DNA of 20,170 bases from Candidatus Latescibacterota bacterium. Its GTDB lineage: Bacteria > Latescibacterota > UBA2968 > UBA8231. Where the stretch lies: the NCBI GenBank assembly GCA_022825185.1, contig JAJDYK010000116.1, forward strand, positions 1 to 20,170, given 5' to 3'. Made by a program: the position numbers and the translations under genes. Below are positions 1-8,429 of this stretch, one piece after another. Below the pieces are notes generated by a model that did no database searches, was not told where the DNA came from, and worked only from the letters and a program-made list of their open reading frames with translations. Positions within the stretch are counted from its first letter, which is position 1. Every line of letters starts with the position of its first letter.

Positions 1-2036
1 GGCCAGTGCAAAGTCAGCGCGTCGAGGACCTCAGCTTTTCCCAGCCCGATCTCCTGTTGTAAGGTCGAAGCCCCAAAACTCGCGCCTGTGCCAGCGAGGA
101 CATGGATCGTCCGCGTTCCCACACGAGCTTGAATCCGCGTCCCAATCCCGGCTCGATTCGATTTGGTCCCCTCTAGCTTGAGGGTGATCCAATGGTTGCC
201 GTGTCCGGGGTTTTCAAAGAGTACATTGGTGTACACGTCTCCCGAATAGGCTCCACCGACCACCGCATAGATGTCCTGATCGCCGTCGTTGTCTATATCG
301 CCGAAGGCCACGCCATGCCCTTTTTGCAGGTGTCCGAAGCCACCGGAGGTAGTTACATCTTCAAAGCGTTGTCCAGCGGCGTTGCGGAACATGCGGTTGG
401 GCATCAGCGAACGGTAGTCGGGATCGCCGGTGCCAGCGTAGAAATCGAGCCAGCCGTCGTTGTCGAGGTCGCCGAAGTTACAGCCCATCGTATAGAGGAC
501 TTTGGCGCTGTGGGTCTGGCGGGCCACGTCGGCGAAAGTGCCGTCGCCTTGGTTGCGGTAGAGGCGAGGCGGCTCGCCCTTGTGCGGCAGGCCCATGTAG
601 TCGGCGGCGACATCGCCAGCGTCGGCCTTGTAGCCGGAGACGAATAGGTCGAGGAAACCGTCGTTGTCGTAGTCCCAAAACCACACCGGGAAGCTGAACG
701 TCGGCTGGCTCACGCCAGCGCGGGCGGTTATATCGGAGAAACGCCAGCGGCCGTCGGCATCTGGGCCATCGTTGTGGAAAAGTAGGTTAGGCTGTCCGAG
801 TCGGGAGATGTAGAGGTCGGGCTGGCGGTCGTTGTCAATGTCGCCCCAAGCCACCCCTTTGACGAAGCCCTCGACGTCCAAGCCGACTTCTGCCGCCACG
901 TCGATAAAGGTACCATCGCCTTGATTGCGGAACAGCTCACAGGGATGATGCTCTTCGGCGGATGACTCGTTGCCCACGAATAGGTCGAGCCAGCCGTCGT
1001 TGTCAAAGTCGGCCCAAGCTGCGGTCTGCGTGGGGTGCAACGTGAGCAGCCCCGCCGCCTCGGTTACATCGGCGAAGGTGCCGTCGCCTTGGTTGCGCAA
1101 TAGCGAGTTGGGATGGAGGCCGTCGGCACCAAACCAGCCGCCGCGCAGGACCAGCACATCGGCAAAGCCGTCGTTGTCAAAGTCCGTCTGCACGGCGTTG
1201 AGGCCGCCGACTAGGCCGGTCAAACCAGCGGCGGCAGTGCGCTCGGCAAAGGTTCCGTCGCCTTGGTTGCGGAAGTAGCGCAGTGGATCGTCGAGACCCC
1301 AAGAAGTGGCGATGATGTCGAGGAAGCCGTCGTTGTCAAAGTCTTCCATAATGCCGCCTCCGGCCAAGCCAAGGACATTCAATCCTAGGGCGGGAGCTCG
1401 GTCGGGGAAGTGGCCGATAGCGGCGTCAGCGGCGAAGACTTCTGGGGGAATGAGATGGGCGGCTGGCACTTGGTGGGGGTACTCGCCTACGGTCATATAG
1501 GCGATGTTGAGCAACCAGCGCGAGGTCAGGTCGTAGGGTGTTTTTTCCAAGATTGTGCGGTAGTAGGCGATGGCCGCACGCGATCCATCTTGTAGCTTGT
1601 GGACTCCTTCGGCTGTGATGGGTAGCAGGCAGGAAGCGAGATTGTGGTCGTCGATGCAGTTTTGCTGCTCGCCGAGCCGCAAATAAGCGAGGGCGATCAT
1701 CTCTTCGAGGCTCGGCCGGGTGCGGAAGCGGTGGACGGCTGCTTGCTCGCGCACCTGCTCGAACAAGGCGGCAGCTTCGGCGGATGCGCCAGCGCGCAAC
1801 AATTCTTTGGCTAGTTCGACCTGTTGGCTGAGTTGCTGCACGGGGTCGTCTGGTGCGGGCTGACGGCGCAGCCAGTCAACGCGGTGCTGGCTCAAATAGA
1901 TGTTGTCCTCGGCGTTGGCACCAGCGGCGAGGGCAGCGAGTTGCTCTGCCATGCGCTGAGTGCCGGGAGCTTGGTAGGGATCGGCAGTGCAGCTTGCTAA
2001 CGCGAGGGCCAAGAAGGCGATGGCGCAGGGGTTCAT
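1..2036 (-). CDS. Secreted lipoprotein with VCBS/FG-GAP repeats and ASPIC/UnbV domain (CRTAC1-like), partial
   Basis: This frame stays open from the ATG at 2036 to the left edge, so the C-terminus is missing (678 codons seen). The N-terminus is short and hydrophobic and ends in a lipobox-like LASC at Cys16, suggesting a lipoprotein, although the n-region has no Lys or Arg. Residues about 20-200 are helical and Ala/Leu-rich, possibly TPR-like. Seven calcium-loop motifs of the type DxDNDGxxD follow, starting near residues 232, 285, 343, 399, 455, 523 and 580; the fourth is degenerate (DIDNDR). Each is paired with an RNQGDGTF-like segment, as in VCBS/FG-GAP beta-propellers. Residues about 622-678 match the ASPIC/UnbV domain (GIGTRIQ, then HVLAGTGASFG). 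The family is extracellular and probably binding or adhesive; its ligand is unknown. It lies 30 bp after the dehydrogenase-cytochrome gene, probably in the same transcript. No good Shine-Dalgarno sequence precedes the ATG. Confidence 0.85.
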   Translation of the reverse strand, partial: MNPCAIAFLALALASCTADPYQAPGTQRMAEQLAALAAGANAEDNIYLSQHRVDWLRRQPAPDDPVQQLSQQVELAKELLRAGASAEAAALFEQVREQAAVHRFRTRPSLEEMIALAYLRLGEQQNCIDDHNLASCLLPITAEGVHKLQDGSRAAIAYYRTILEKTPYDLTSRWLLNIAYMTVGEYPHQVPAAHLIPPEVFAADAAIGHFPDRAPALGLNVLGLAGGGIMEDFDNDGFLDIIATSWGLDDPLRYFRNQGDGTFAERTAAAGLTGLVGGLNAVQTDFDNDGFADVLVLRGGWFGADGLHPNSLLRNQGDGTFADVTEAAGLLTLHPTQTAAWADFDNDGWLDLFVGNESSAEEHHPCELFRNQGDGTFIDVAAEVGLDVEGFVKGVAWGDIDNDRQPDLYISRLGQPNLLFHNDGPDADGRWRFSDITARAGVSQPTFSFPVWFWDYDNDGFLDLFVSGYKADAGDVAADYMGLPHKGEPPRLYRNQGDGTFADVARQTHSAKVLYTMGCNFGDLDNDGWLDFYAGTGDPDYRSLMPNRMFRNAAGQRFEDVTTSGGFGHLQKGHGVAFGDIDNDGDQDIYAVVGGAYSGDVYTNVLFENPGHGNHWITLKLEGTKSNRAGIGTRIQARVGTRTIHVLAGTGASFGASTLQQEIGLGKAEVLDALTLHW
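991..1343 (-). repeat. DNA-level repeat units inside the VCBS gene
   Basis: A 20-base unit encoding DFDNDG plus flanking bases occurs at 1324-1343 and 1165-1184 (identical) and at 991-1010 (first base differs). Related, more diverged copies lie near 655-674 and 453-470. A second unit encoding NQGDGTF recurs between them. The spacings of 159 and 174 bases are multiples of three, so unit gain or loss would stay in frame. The repeats are part of the coding sequence. Confidence 0.75.
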
Positions 2037-2066
2037 AAGGGTATAGGTCGGAAGATTAGACGACTT

Positions 2067-4997
2067 TTATTTGAGCAAGGTTAGTTGTTTGGTGGCTAAA
2101 TAGCCTCCGGCTTGCAATCTGTAGAAATAGATGCCGCTGGCGACTGTGTGTCCGGCGGCGTCGCGTCCATTCCACTGGGTGCGATAGTATCCAGCGGCGA
2201 GATGTCGTGCGACCAAGGTGCGGACCTTTTGGCCGAGTGCGTCGTAGATGTCCAATTTGACAGCGGTCGGGGCTGCTAGCTGGAATTCGATGGTCGTGGC
2301 CGCATTGAAGGGGTTGGGGTAGTTCTGGTCGAGGGCAAAGGCAGTTGGTGTGGTTTCTTCGACAGCGGCTACCACCGTCGAGGTACCCATGCTGGCGATC
2401 CATTCGGCGATGAGGTCGGCTCCGCGCTCGTCGATGATTGAAGAAGCCAGCGGCGGCATGCGAAAGGTGCCCATCGTCAGCATCCGCAGGTAGAGCGTGG
2501 AAAGCTGCGGTTCTCCAGGAGAGAGGATGAGGGCCTCTGGCTCGCCTATATCGCCGAGTGTGGGGAAAGCCCCGACCGTATTGGTTTCGGCCAAGGGTGT
2601 GTCGTAGCGCAGGTCGATGATGGTGCGGCTGACGCTTTCGGGCCGGTGGCACGGGGCGCAGTTGACTTCGAGGTACGAGCGGGCGCGCTGGGCGAGCGGA
2701 ACGCTGGGGTCGAAGGGGTTGGGCAGATAGGGTAAGGAAGACAGGTCGGCTGGCAAATCCTCGGTGAAAAGACCGTGTTGGGCGAGGGTGTGCAACTGGT
2801 TTTGTTCTGCGTCCGAGTGGAGCTGGGCCGTGTGGACGCCGAGGACGTAGCCCGCGCCCTTGGTGTGGCAGACCTCGCAGTCTTGGCGCGAGGGGAAGTA
2901 GTACTCCTGCAAGAGAAATCCCACCGGATCTTGGGGGTCGTCAATCACGTATGCAACGGTCGTGCTGTCGGCGAGTAAGGTTGCGTCGGTGCCGGCTTCG
3001 TTCCACAGATAGCTATAACCGTCCCAACCTGGAGTGCCTACGCGCTTGATGAGGAAGCGCGTCTCGATGATGCGCCGGCTGGCCGGATCGCCGCGCACCA
3101 AGTCGAGGTAAAAGTTTTTGATCAGAAGGGTTTCGTCGGGAAAGCCCCAAGGCCCGCGGCTGGCAAAGGTAATGCGCTCGCCGGGGGGCAGGCGAATGAA
3201 CCGCGTTTTTGTGGCTCTGTCCGACCAAAACGGTGCATTGACTTCGTACGGCACCACGCCGGCTGCGGGCGTTTGCGCGCTGAGGTCGCTGAAAACCTGC
3301 GCGTCGGCCAAGCTCGCAGGCGGGAACTCCTCAGCAGGCGGTAGGACGATTTCCCACAGCCCGCGCTCGCCGCTCCATTCGATGACGTAGAGGCGATTGC
3401 CGATGATTTCCGCGTCAATAGGGTTGGAAAACCCGCCGACGATGCGGGTGACGTGTGCTTCGTAGTTATCGCCGACTTTTGCTAAGTCGAGGTGCAACAG
3501 ATCTTGGCTGGGGTCATTAAATGGTCCGTTGACGCTGTCGCCGTTGGGATCGCCCCGAGTCCAACTGAGCGTGAAGCCGTCGCCTTGAAACGGCTCGGCG
3601 AGGGCATGGTCCGCGTCGAATACCAGTCCGAGCGGCGAGCGGTGCGCGGTGAAGGTGCCGAAGCGCACGCCTTCTTCACTGGCGTCCTTGATGCGGCCAT
3701 CGGCGGGATCGCGGTAGGCGTCGGCGTCTGGGCCGAGGTTGATCACAGGGTCGGTGAAATCGCGCGGTGGTGGCGGGTACGTGGGATCGTTGTGGTAGTA
3801 GCCTTCGCGCACGGCCGTGGAGCGAGGGGAGAGGAGGAAGTCGGTGGCTGGGTCGTAGTCGGGAAATTGCTGCGGGGTGTCGTCGAGACCCATGCGCCAA
3901 GGGAATCCGTAGTGATGCCCTTGGCGCAGCCAATTGAGTTCCTCGGGCATATCGCGGCCCGGTCCGTTTTCCGTGGTAAAGAGGTCGCCGTTGGGCGCGA
4001 AGGCGAAGTCGTAGGCATTGCGCAAGCCCTCGGCAAAGAGGAGTCCTTGGTCGAGCAGGGCATAGCGGCTATTGGGCAGTACGAGGTCGCGGGCATTGGT
4101 CGGGACGCGCAAAATTATGGCCGTAAGCGCGGTTTCGCGCAGCCCGGGGAAGTGCCCATCGCCGTCTTGGATCTCGCCGTGATCGGTGCGCGAGCCGCTG
4201 TTGATAAAGAGCGAGCGATTGTCGGGGCTGACGATTAACGCGTTGACCTCGTGGTTGTAGATGCAGTCGCACCGCTCATAGGGTTCGGTCTCCGCGAGAG
4301 TGAACCAGGTGCGCTCGCCGCTGCTTGGATCGACTTCGCCCTTGGTGATGGTGGCGATGTTGTAGATGGACAGGTCGATGCGTTTGAGGACGTAAAAGGT
4401 GCCGTCGGCGGCGATAAACAGGGCGCTCGGGCGGATGAAGCCGTGGTCAGCGGCCGTGTACGCCGTGCCCTCAGGCAAGAGGGTGATGTCGCCGTTGGTC
4501 TTGAGGACGTAGCGGTTGGCGGTCGTGGGGTCGCGGCCAAAGATGGAGGCGACGAGGATGTCGGAGATGGGAACGTCGGCGGGCAGGTTGTCCGGGTCGA
4601 GCTGTTCCCACTGCCGCTCGCCGGTATCGGCGTCGAGCAGAATGCCTCGGGCGAGGGCGAATTGGCCGCTGTTGCGGGGGCCGTGGCGATTGGACGCAAG
4701 ATAAAACGAGCCATCCGGTCCGATAGCAAAGCCCGTGAAGCCGCTACTGATGCCGTGGTCGCGGTGGGAGTACGTTGGGACGCGCCTAGCTGCTGTTAGG
4801 TCTATGCGTTCAATCGCGCCGTCCTGCCGCAAGATATAGAGCGCGTCGTCGCGCGGATCTTTGGCGATGCGGATAGTGCCTTGGGAGACGCTGAGGATGC
4901 GGCGGGTCTCAATGTCGGAGCGGGTCGCTTGCGGGTCGGCGTACGCAGTGGAGCAAAGGGCAGCGAGCGCGACAAGCGAGAGACAACGGACCAGCAT
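2067..4997 (-). CDS. PQQ-dependent sugar dehydrogenase-like protein fused to a diheme cytochrome c and a C-terminal sorting domain
   Basis: This is a 976-residue exported protein. Residues 1-20 are a signal peptide ending AYA before DPQ. Residues about 25-565 form a glucose/sorbosone dehydrogenase-type beta-propeller, shown by GLRNAYDFAFAPNGDLF, ENGPGRD, EELNW, HHYGFPW at 361-367 and HRSPLGLVFD. Residues about 575-870 resemble the SO2930/HNE_0200 diheme cytochrome family, with PYEVNAPFWSD, IETRFLIKR and SYLWNEAGTDA. This part has two CxxCH heme sites, CEVCH at 707-711 and CAPCH at 780-784, and a plausible axial Met847 in FRMPP. Residues about 886-976 are a FlgD-like/type-IX-style sorting domain (QNYPNPFN to LLK). 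The expected role is oxidation of a sugar or alcohol outside the cytoplasm, with electrons passed to its own hemes; the substrate is unknown. GAGGA sits 5 nt before the ATG. The upstream neighbour is a paralogue 18 bp away that lacks the cytochrome part. Confidence 0.85.
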   Translation of the reverse strand: MLVRCLSLVALAALCSTAYADPQATRSDIETRRILSVSQGTIRIAKDPRDDALYILRQDGAIERIDLTAARRVPTYSHRDHGISSGFTGFAIGPDGSFYLASNRHGPRNSGQFALARGILLDADTGERQWEQLDPDNLPADVPISDILVASIFGRDPTTANRYVLKTNGDITLLPEGTAYTAADHGFIRPSALFIAADGTFYVLKRIDLSIYNIATITKGEVDPSSGERTWFTLAETEPYERCDCIYNHEVNALIVSPDNRSLFINSGSRTDHGEIQDGDGHFPGLRETALTAIILRVPTNARDLVLPNSRYALLDQGLLFAEGLRNAYDFAFAPNGDLFTTENGPGRDMPEELNWLRQGHHYGFPWRMGLDDTPQQFPDYDPATDFLLSPRSTAVREGYYHNDPTYPPPPRDFTDPVINLGPDADAYRDPADGRIKDASEEGVRFGTFTAHRSPLGLVFDADHALAEPFQGDGFTLSWTRGDPNGDSVNGPFNDPSQDLLHLDLAKVGDNYEAHVTRIVGGFSNPIDAEIIGNRLYVIEWSGERGLWEIVLPPAEEFPPASLADAQVFSDLSAQTPAAGVVPYEVNAPFWSDRATKTRFIRLPPGERITFASRGPWGFPDETLLIKNFYLDLVRGDPASRRIIETRFLIKRVGTPGWDGYSYLWNEAGTDATLLADSTTVAYVIDDPQDPVGFLLQEYYFPSRQDCEVCHTKGAGYVLGVHTAQLHSDAEQNQLHTLAQHGLFTEDLPADLSSLPYLPNPFDPSVPLAQRARSYLEVNCAPCHRPESVSRTIIDLRYDTPLAETNTVGAFPTLGDIGEPEALILSPGEPQLSTLYLRMLTMGTFRMPPLASSIIDERGADLIAEWIASMGTSTVVAAVEETTPTAFALDQNYPNPFNAATTIEFQLAAPTAVKLDIYDALGQKVRTLVARHLAAGYYRTQWNGRDAAGHTVASGIYFYRLQAGGYLATKQLTLLK

Positions 4998-5015
4998 GGA
5001 GTTCCTCAGCGCAAC

Positions 5016-7001
5016 TCACTTGAGTAGCATAAGCTGGCGGGTAGCGACAAAGTCGCCGGCCAATAGCTGGTATAGATACGCGCCGCTGGCCACTGGCTCG
5101 CCCCGGTCGTTGTGGCCGTCCCATTGCAGATGGTGATGCCCGGCAGGCAGGGAATCGCTGATGAGGGTGCGCACGCGCTGGCCGCTGATGTTGTAAATGG
5201 ACAATTCGACCTGGGACGGAAGGGCGAGTTGGAAGGCAATGGTGGTGCTGGCGTTAAAGGGATTGGGGAAATTCTGCGCTAGCGCAAACTCCTCGGGTAC
5301 AATGCCTTCGGCCTCGGCCACTGACGTTTCGATTGTAGCCTGCGGCAGGACGATTTCCCACAGCCCGCGCCCGCCGCCCCACTCGATGACGTAAATGCGA
5401 TTGCCGATGATTTCCGCGTCAATAGGGTTGGAAAACCCACCGACGATGCGGGTGACGCGCGCCTCGTAGTTGTCGCCGACTTTGGCTAAGTCGAGGTGTA
5501 ACAGGTCTTCACTGGGGTCGTTGAACGGACCGGCAACATTATCGCCGTCGGGATCGCCCTCGGTCCAGCTAAGCACGAAGCCGTCGCCTTGGAACGGCTC
5601 GGCGAGCGCATTATCTGCGTCGAAGACCAATCCGAGCGGCGAACGGTGCGCGGTGAAGGTGCCGAAGCGCACGCCCTCTTCGCTGGCATCCTTGAGGCGG
5701 CCATCGGCTGGGTCCCGGTAGGCGTCGGCGTCTGGCCCGAGATTGATCACCGGCTCGGTGAAGTCGCGCGGCGGTGGTGGGTACGTGGGATCGTTGTGAT
5801 AGTAGCCTTCGCGCACAGCCGTGAACCTAGCGGGGAGGAGAAAGTCGCTGGCGGGGTCGTAGTCGGAAAATTGCTGCGGGGTATCTTCGAGACCCATGCG
5901 CCACGGGAAGCCGTAGTGATGGCCTTCGCGCAGCCAGTTGAGCTCCTCGGCCATGTCGCGGTCCGGTCCGTTTTCCGTGGCAAAGAGGTCGCCGTTGGGG
6001 GCGAAGGCGAGGTCGTAGGCATTGCGCAAGCCCTCGGCATAGAGAAAGCCTTGGGCGCGCAGGGCGTCGCGGTCGTTGGGTAGTACGAGGTCGCGCGCAT
6101 CGGTCGGGACGCGCAAGACGATAGCCGTAAGCGCGGTTTCGCGCAGGTCGGGGAACTGCTTGTTGCCGTCTTGTATTTCGCCGTGATCGGTGCGCGAGCC
6201 GCTGTTGATAAAGAGCGAGCGATTGTCGAGGCTGACGACGAGCCCGTTGACCTCGTGGTTGAAGATGCAGTCGCACCGCTCGTAGGGTGCGGTTTCCGCG
6301 AGAGTGAACCAGGTGCGCTCGCCGCTGCTCGGATCGATCTCGCCCTTGGTGATGGTGGCGATATTGTAGCTGGATAGGTCGATGCGTTTGAGGACGTAAA
6401 AAGTGCCGGCGTCGTCGATAAACAGGGCACTGGGGCGGCTGAATCCGTGGTCGGCGGCCGTGTACACTGTGCCCGACGGCACGAGGGTGATGTCGCCGTT
6501 GGTCTTGAGCGCGTAGCGGGTGTCGGTCGTGGGATCGCGGCCGAGGCTGGTGGCGGCGAGGATGTCGGAGATGGGAATATCATCGGGCAGGTTGTCCGAG
6601 TCGAGTTGTTCCCATTGCCGTTCGCCGGTGTCGGCATCGAGCAAAATGCCTCGGGCAAGGGCAAATTGGCCGCTGTCGCGCGGGCCACGGCGATTGGACG
6701 CAAGATAAAACGAGCCATCCGGCCCGATGGCAAAGCCCGTGAAGCCGCTGCGGATGCCGTGATCGTCTCTGGAGTATGTCGGCGTGTGTACGGCTGCCGC
6801 TAGATCGATGCGACCAATCGAACCGTCCTGTCGCAAGGTATAGAGTTCGTTGTTGCGCGGATCCTTGGCGATGCGCACCGTGCCTCGGGGGACGTTGAGG
6901 ATGCGGCTGATTTCGATGTCGGAGCGGGTGGCTTGCGGGTCGGCATAGGCGGTGGAGCAAAGGACTACGAGGACGGCGAATGAAAAGCAACGGGCGAACA
7001 T
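5016..7001 (-). CDS. PQQ-dependent sugar dehydrogenase-like protein with C-terminal sorting domain
   Basis: This is a 661-residue paralogue of the downstream gene. I chose the ATG at 7001 because AAAGG lies 5 nt upstream and the product then starts directly with a signal peptide (MFARCFSF to AYA, before DPQ). A TTG at 7043, abutting the miaB stop, would add 14 residues. Residues about 25-565 are the glucose/sorbosone dehydrogenase propeller, nearly collinear with the neighbour: HHYGFPW again falls at 361-367, and ENGPDRD, EELNW and HRSPLGLVFD are kept. After a short linker, residues about 572-661 form a FlgD-like/type-IX-style sorting domain (QNFPNPFN to LLK). There is no CxxCH site, so electrons must go to a separate acceptor if the protein is an active quinoprotein. 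PQQ binding is inferred from the family. It may be cotranscribed with miaB upstream and its paralogue 18 bp downstream. Confidence 0.85.
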   Translation of the reverse strand: MFARCFSFAVLVVLCSTAYADPQATRSDIEISRILNVPRGTVRIAKDPRNNELYTLRQDGSIGRIDLAAAVHTPTYSRDDHGIRSGFTGFAIGPDGSFYLASNRRGPRDSGQFALARGILLDADTGERQWEQLDSDNLPDDIPISDILAATSLGRDPTTDTRYALKTNGDITLVPSGTVYTAADHGFSRPSALFIDDAGTFYVLKRIDLSSYNIATITKGEIDPSSGERTWFTLAETAPYERCDCIFNHEVNGLVVSLDNRSLFINSGSRTDHGEIQDGNKQFPDLRETALTAIVLRVPTDARDLVLPNDRDALRAQGFLYAEGLRNAYDLAFAPNGDLFATENGPDRDMAEELNWLREGHHYGFPWRMGLEDTPQQFSDYDPASDFLLPARFTAVREGYYHNDPTYPPPPRDFTEPVINLGPDADAYRDPADGRLKDASEEGVRFGTFTAHRSPLGLVFDADNALAEPFQGDGFVLSWTEGDPDGDNVAGPFNDPSEDLLHLDLAKVGDNYEARVTRIVGGFSNPIDAEIIGNRIYVIEWGGGRGLWEIVLPQATIETSVAEAEGIVPEEFALAQNFPNPFNASTTIAFQLALPSQVELSIYNISGQRVRTLISDSLPAGHHHLQWDGHNDRGEPVASGAYLYQLLAGDFVATRQLMLLK

Positions 7002-7043
7002 GGGGGCCTTTCGGAGAGGGAGAATGGGTAAGAATGAACGCAA

Positions 7044-8429
7044 TTAATACACAGCGTCGTCGATGCGATCGCCAAAGAGGGTGTGCGAGGTGGTGTGGGT
7101 GATGCGAACGGCTACGAGTTCGTTGCTCGCTGCTGGTTGCGAGAAAATCGCCGTCTTGCCCTGCGGGGTGCGGCCGTAGTATCGGGGCTGGCCATCGGGG
7201 GCTGGACGCTTGGAGGGGCCCTCGACGAGGACTTCGACCGTGCGACCGATTTGCCGCTGGTTGATCTGGCGCGAGATTCCCTCTTGCAGGGCGATGATGT
7301 GCTGGAGGCGCTCGCCCTTGACGGCTTCGGGGATGTCGTCGGGTAGCTTCTTGTGGGCGTACGTGCCTTCGCGTTCCGAATACTTGAACATGAAAGCCGA
7401 GTCGTAGCGGATCTCTTCCATCAGGTCGCAGGTCTGGCGGAAGTCCGCGTCGGTCTCGCCGCAAAAGCCGGTGATGATGTCGGTCGTCAGGGCCAAGTCC
7501 GGCAGGGCGGCACGCAGCTTGTGTACGAGCTGTCGGTATTGACCGACGGTGTACCCGCGACGCATACGGGCGAGTTGTTCATCGGAGCCGCTCTGTACCG
7601 GTAGGTGCAGGCTCGGGCACACTGGGCCGACCTCGGCCATGGCGTCGATCACGCGGTCGGTAAAATCGACCGGATAGGGCGAGGTGAAACGCACTCGCTC
7701 AATGCCTTCGACTTGGCCGACCTGCCGCAGGAGATCGGCAAAATCCACGTTGCCGGCGCGGTAGGAATTAACGGTTTGACCGAGTAAGGTAACTTCCTTA
7801 AACCCCTCGGCGGCAATGTGTTGGACTTGACGGGTGATCTCATCGGCGGGCACGCTACGCTCTCGGCCGCGCACAAAGGGCACAATGCAAAAGGTGCAGA
7901 ACTTGTCGCACCCGCGGATGATGGTGACCCAAGCATTCGTACCGGTTGTGCGCTGGGGATGGACGCCGCTGTAGTTCTCGGAGCGGTCGAGCCGCACGTC
8001 TAGGAGCGCGTCGTCGCTGGATTGGGCGAGAAGCTGAGGCAGGCGGCGATAGGAATCCGGTCCCATGACCAAATCGACGAAAGGAGCGCGGTCCGATAGG
8101 GTCTTGCTCAGGTGTTGGGCCATGCAGCCGAGGATGCCCAAGGTGAGGTTGGGGCGGTGGGCGCGCAGTCCGTTGAGCTGGCTGACGCGGCCAATGACCC
8201 GCTCCTCGGCGTGCTCGCGCACCGCGCAGGTGTTGAGCAGGATGATGTCGGCCTGCTCGGCGCGTTCCGTAATCTGAAATCCAGAGTCGGCGAGGATGCT
8301 GGCCACCAATTCGCTGTCGGCCACGTTCATCTGGCAGCCGTAAGTCTCGATGTACACGCGGCGGCCCGCCGGACCGGGGCGCGTTGCCACGGGCTGGTAT
8401 TCAGTCGTCTCAAGGAGAGGCAAGTTCAT
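7044..8429 (-). CDS. miaB: tRNA-2-methylthio-N6-dimethylallyladenosine synthase MiaB
   Basis: This radical-SAM enzyme adds a 2-methylthio group to i6A at position 37 of tRNAs that read UNN codons. The 461-residue length is normal for the family. The N-terminal UPF0004 domain has its three cluster cysteines at Cys32 (ETYGCQMN), Cys68 (LNTCAVRE) and Cys102 (GILGCMAQ). The radical-SAM cluster motif is Cys174-Cys178-Cys181 (RGCDKFCTFC), followed by the typical PFVRGRERS. A TRAM RNA-binding domain closes the protein from about residue 390. The IETYGCQMN and RGRERS signatures separate MiaB from RimO and MtaB. The ATG overlaps the mtaB stop (ATGA), with GGAG about 8 nt upstream, indicating translational coupling. 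The gene ends immediately before the dehydrogenase module. Confidence 0.96.
   Translation of the reverse strand: MNLPLLETTEYQPVATRPGPAGRRVYIETYGCQMNVADSELVASILADSGFQITERAEQADIILLNTCAVREHAEERVIGRVSQLNGLRAHRPNLTLGILGCMAQHLSKTLSDRAPFVDLVMGPDSYRRLPQLLAQSSDDALLDVRLDRSENYSGVHPQRTTGTNAWVTIIRGCDKFCTFCIVPFVRGRERSVPADEITRQVQHIAAEGFKEVTLLGQTVNSYRAGNVDFADLLRQVGQVEGIERVRFTSPYPVDFTDRVIDAMAEVGPVCPSLHLPVQSGSDEQLARMRRGYTVGQYRQLVHKLRAALPDLALTTDIITGFCGETDADFRQTCDLMEEIRYDSAFMFKYSEREGTYAHKKLPDDIPEAVKGERLQHIIALQEGISRQINQRQIGRTVEVLVEGPSKRPAPDGQPRYYGRTPQGKTAIFSQPAASNELVAVRITHTTSHTLFGDRIDDAVY

Noticed and set aside
991..1343. Regularly spaced short repeats resembling a CRISPR array
   Set aside because: The repeats encode DxDNDG calcium loops in frame, the intervening sequence is coding, and spacings are multiples of three.
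3492..4238. A 248-codon plus-strand open frame opposite the first dehydrogenase gene
   Set aside because: It is rich in Val/Gly/Ala/Glu, as expected for the complement of a GC-rich coding strand. A similar antisense frame exists in the paralogue, which reflects shared DNA and not a gene.
5747..6733. A 328-codon open frame on the minus strand inside the second dehydrogenase gene
   Set aside because: It is an alternative frame of the real gene, with Ser/Pro/Thr/Arg-rich low-complexity translation typical of GC-rich shadow frames. The other frame has clear family motifs.
7002..7043. An upstream TTG start for the second dehydrogenase
   Set aside because: It abuts the miaB stop, but the ATG at 7001 has AAAGG at good spacing and gives the same signal-peptide start as the paralogue.
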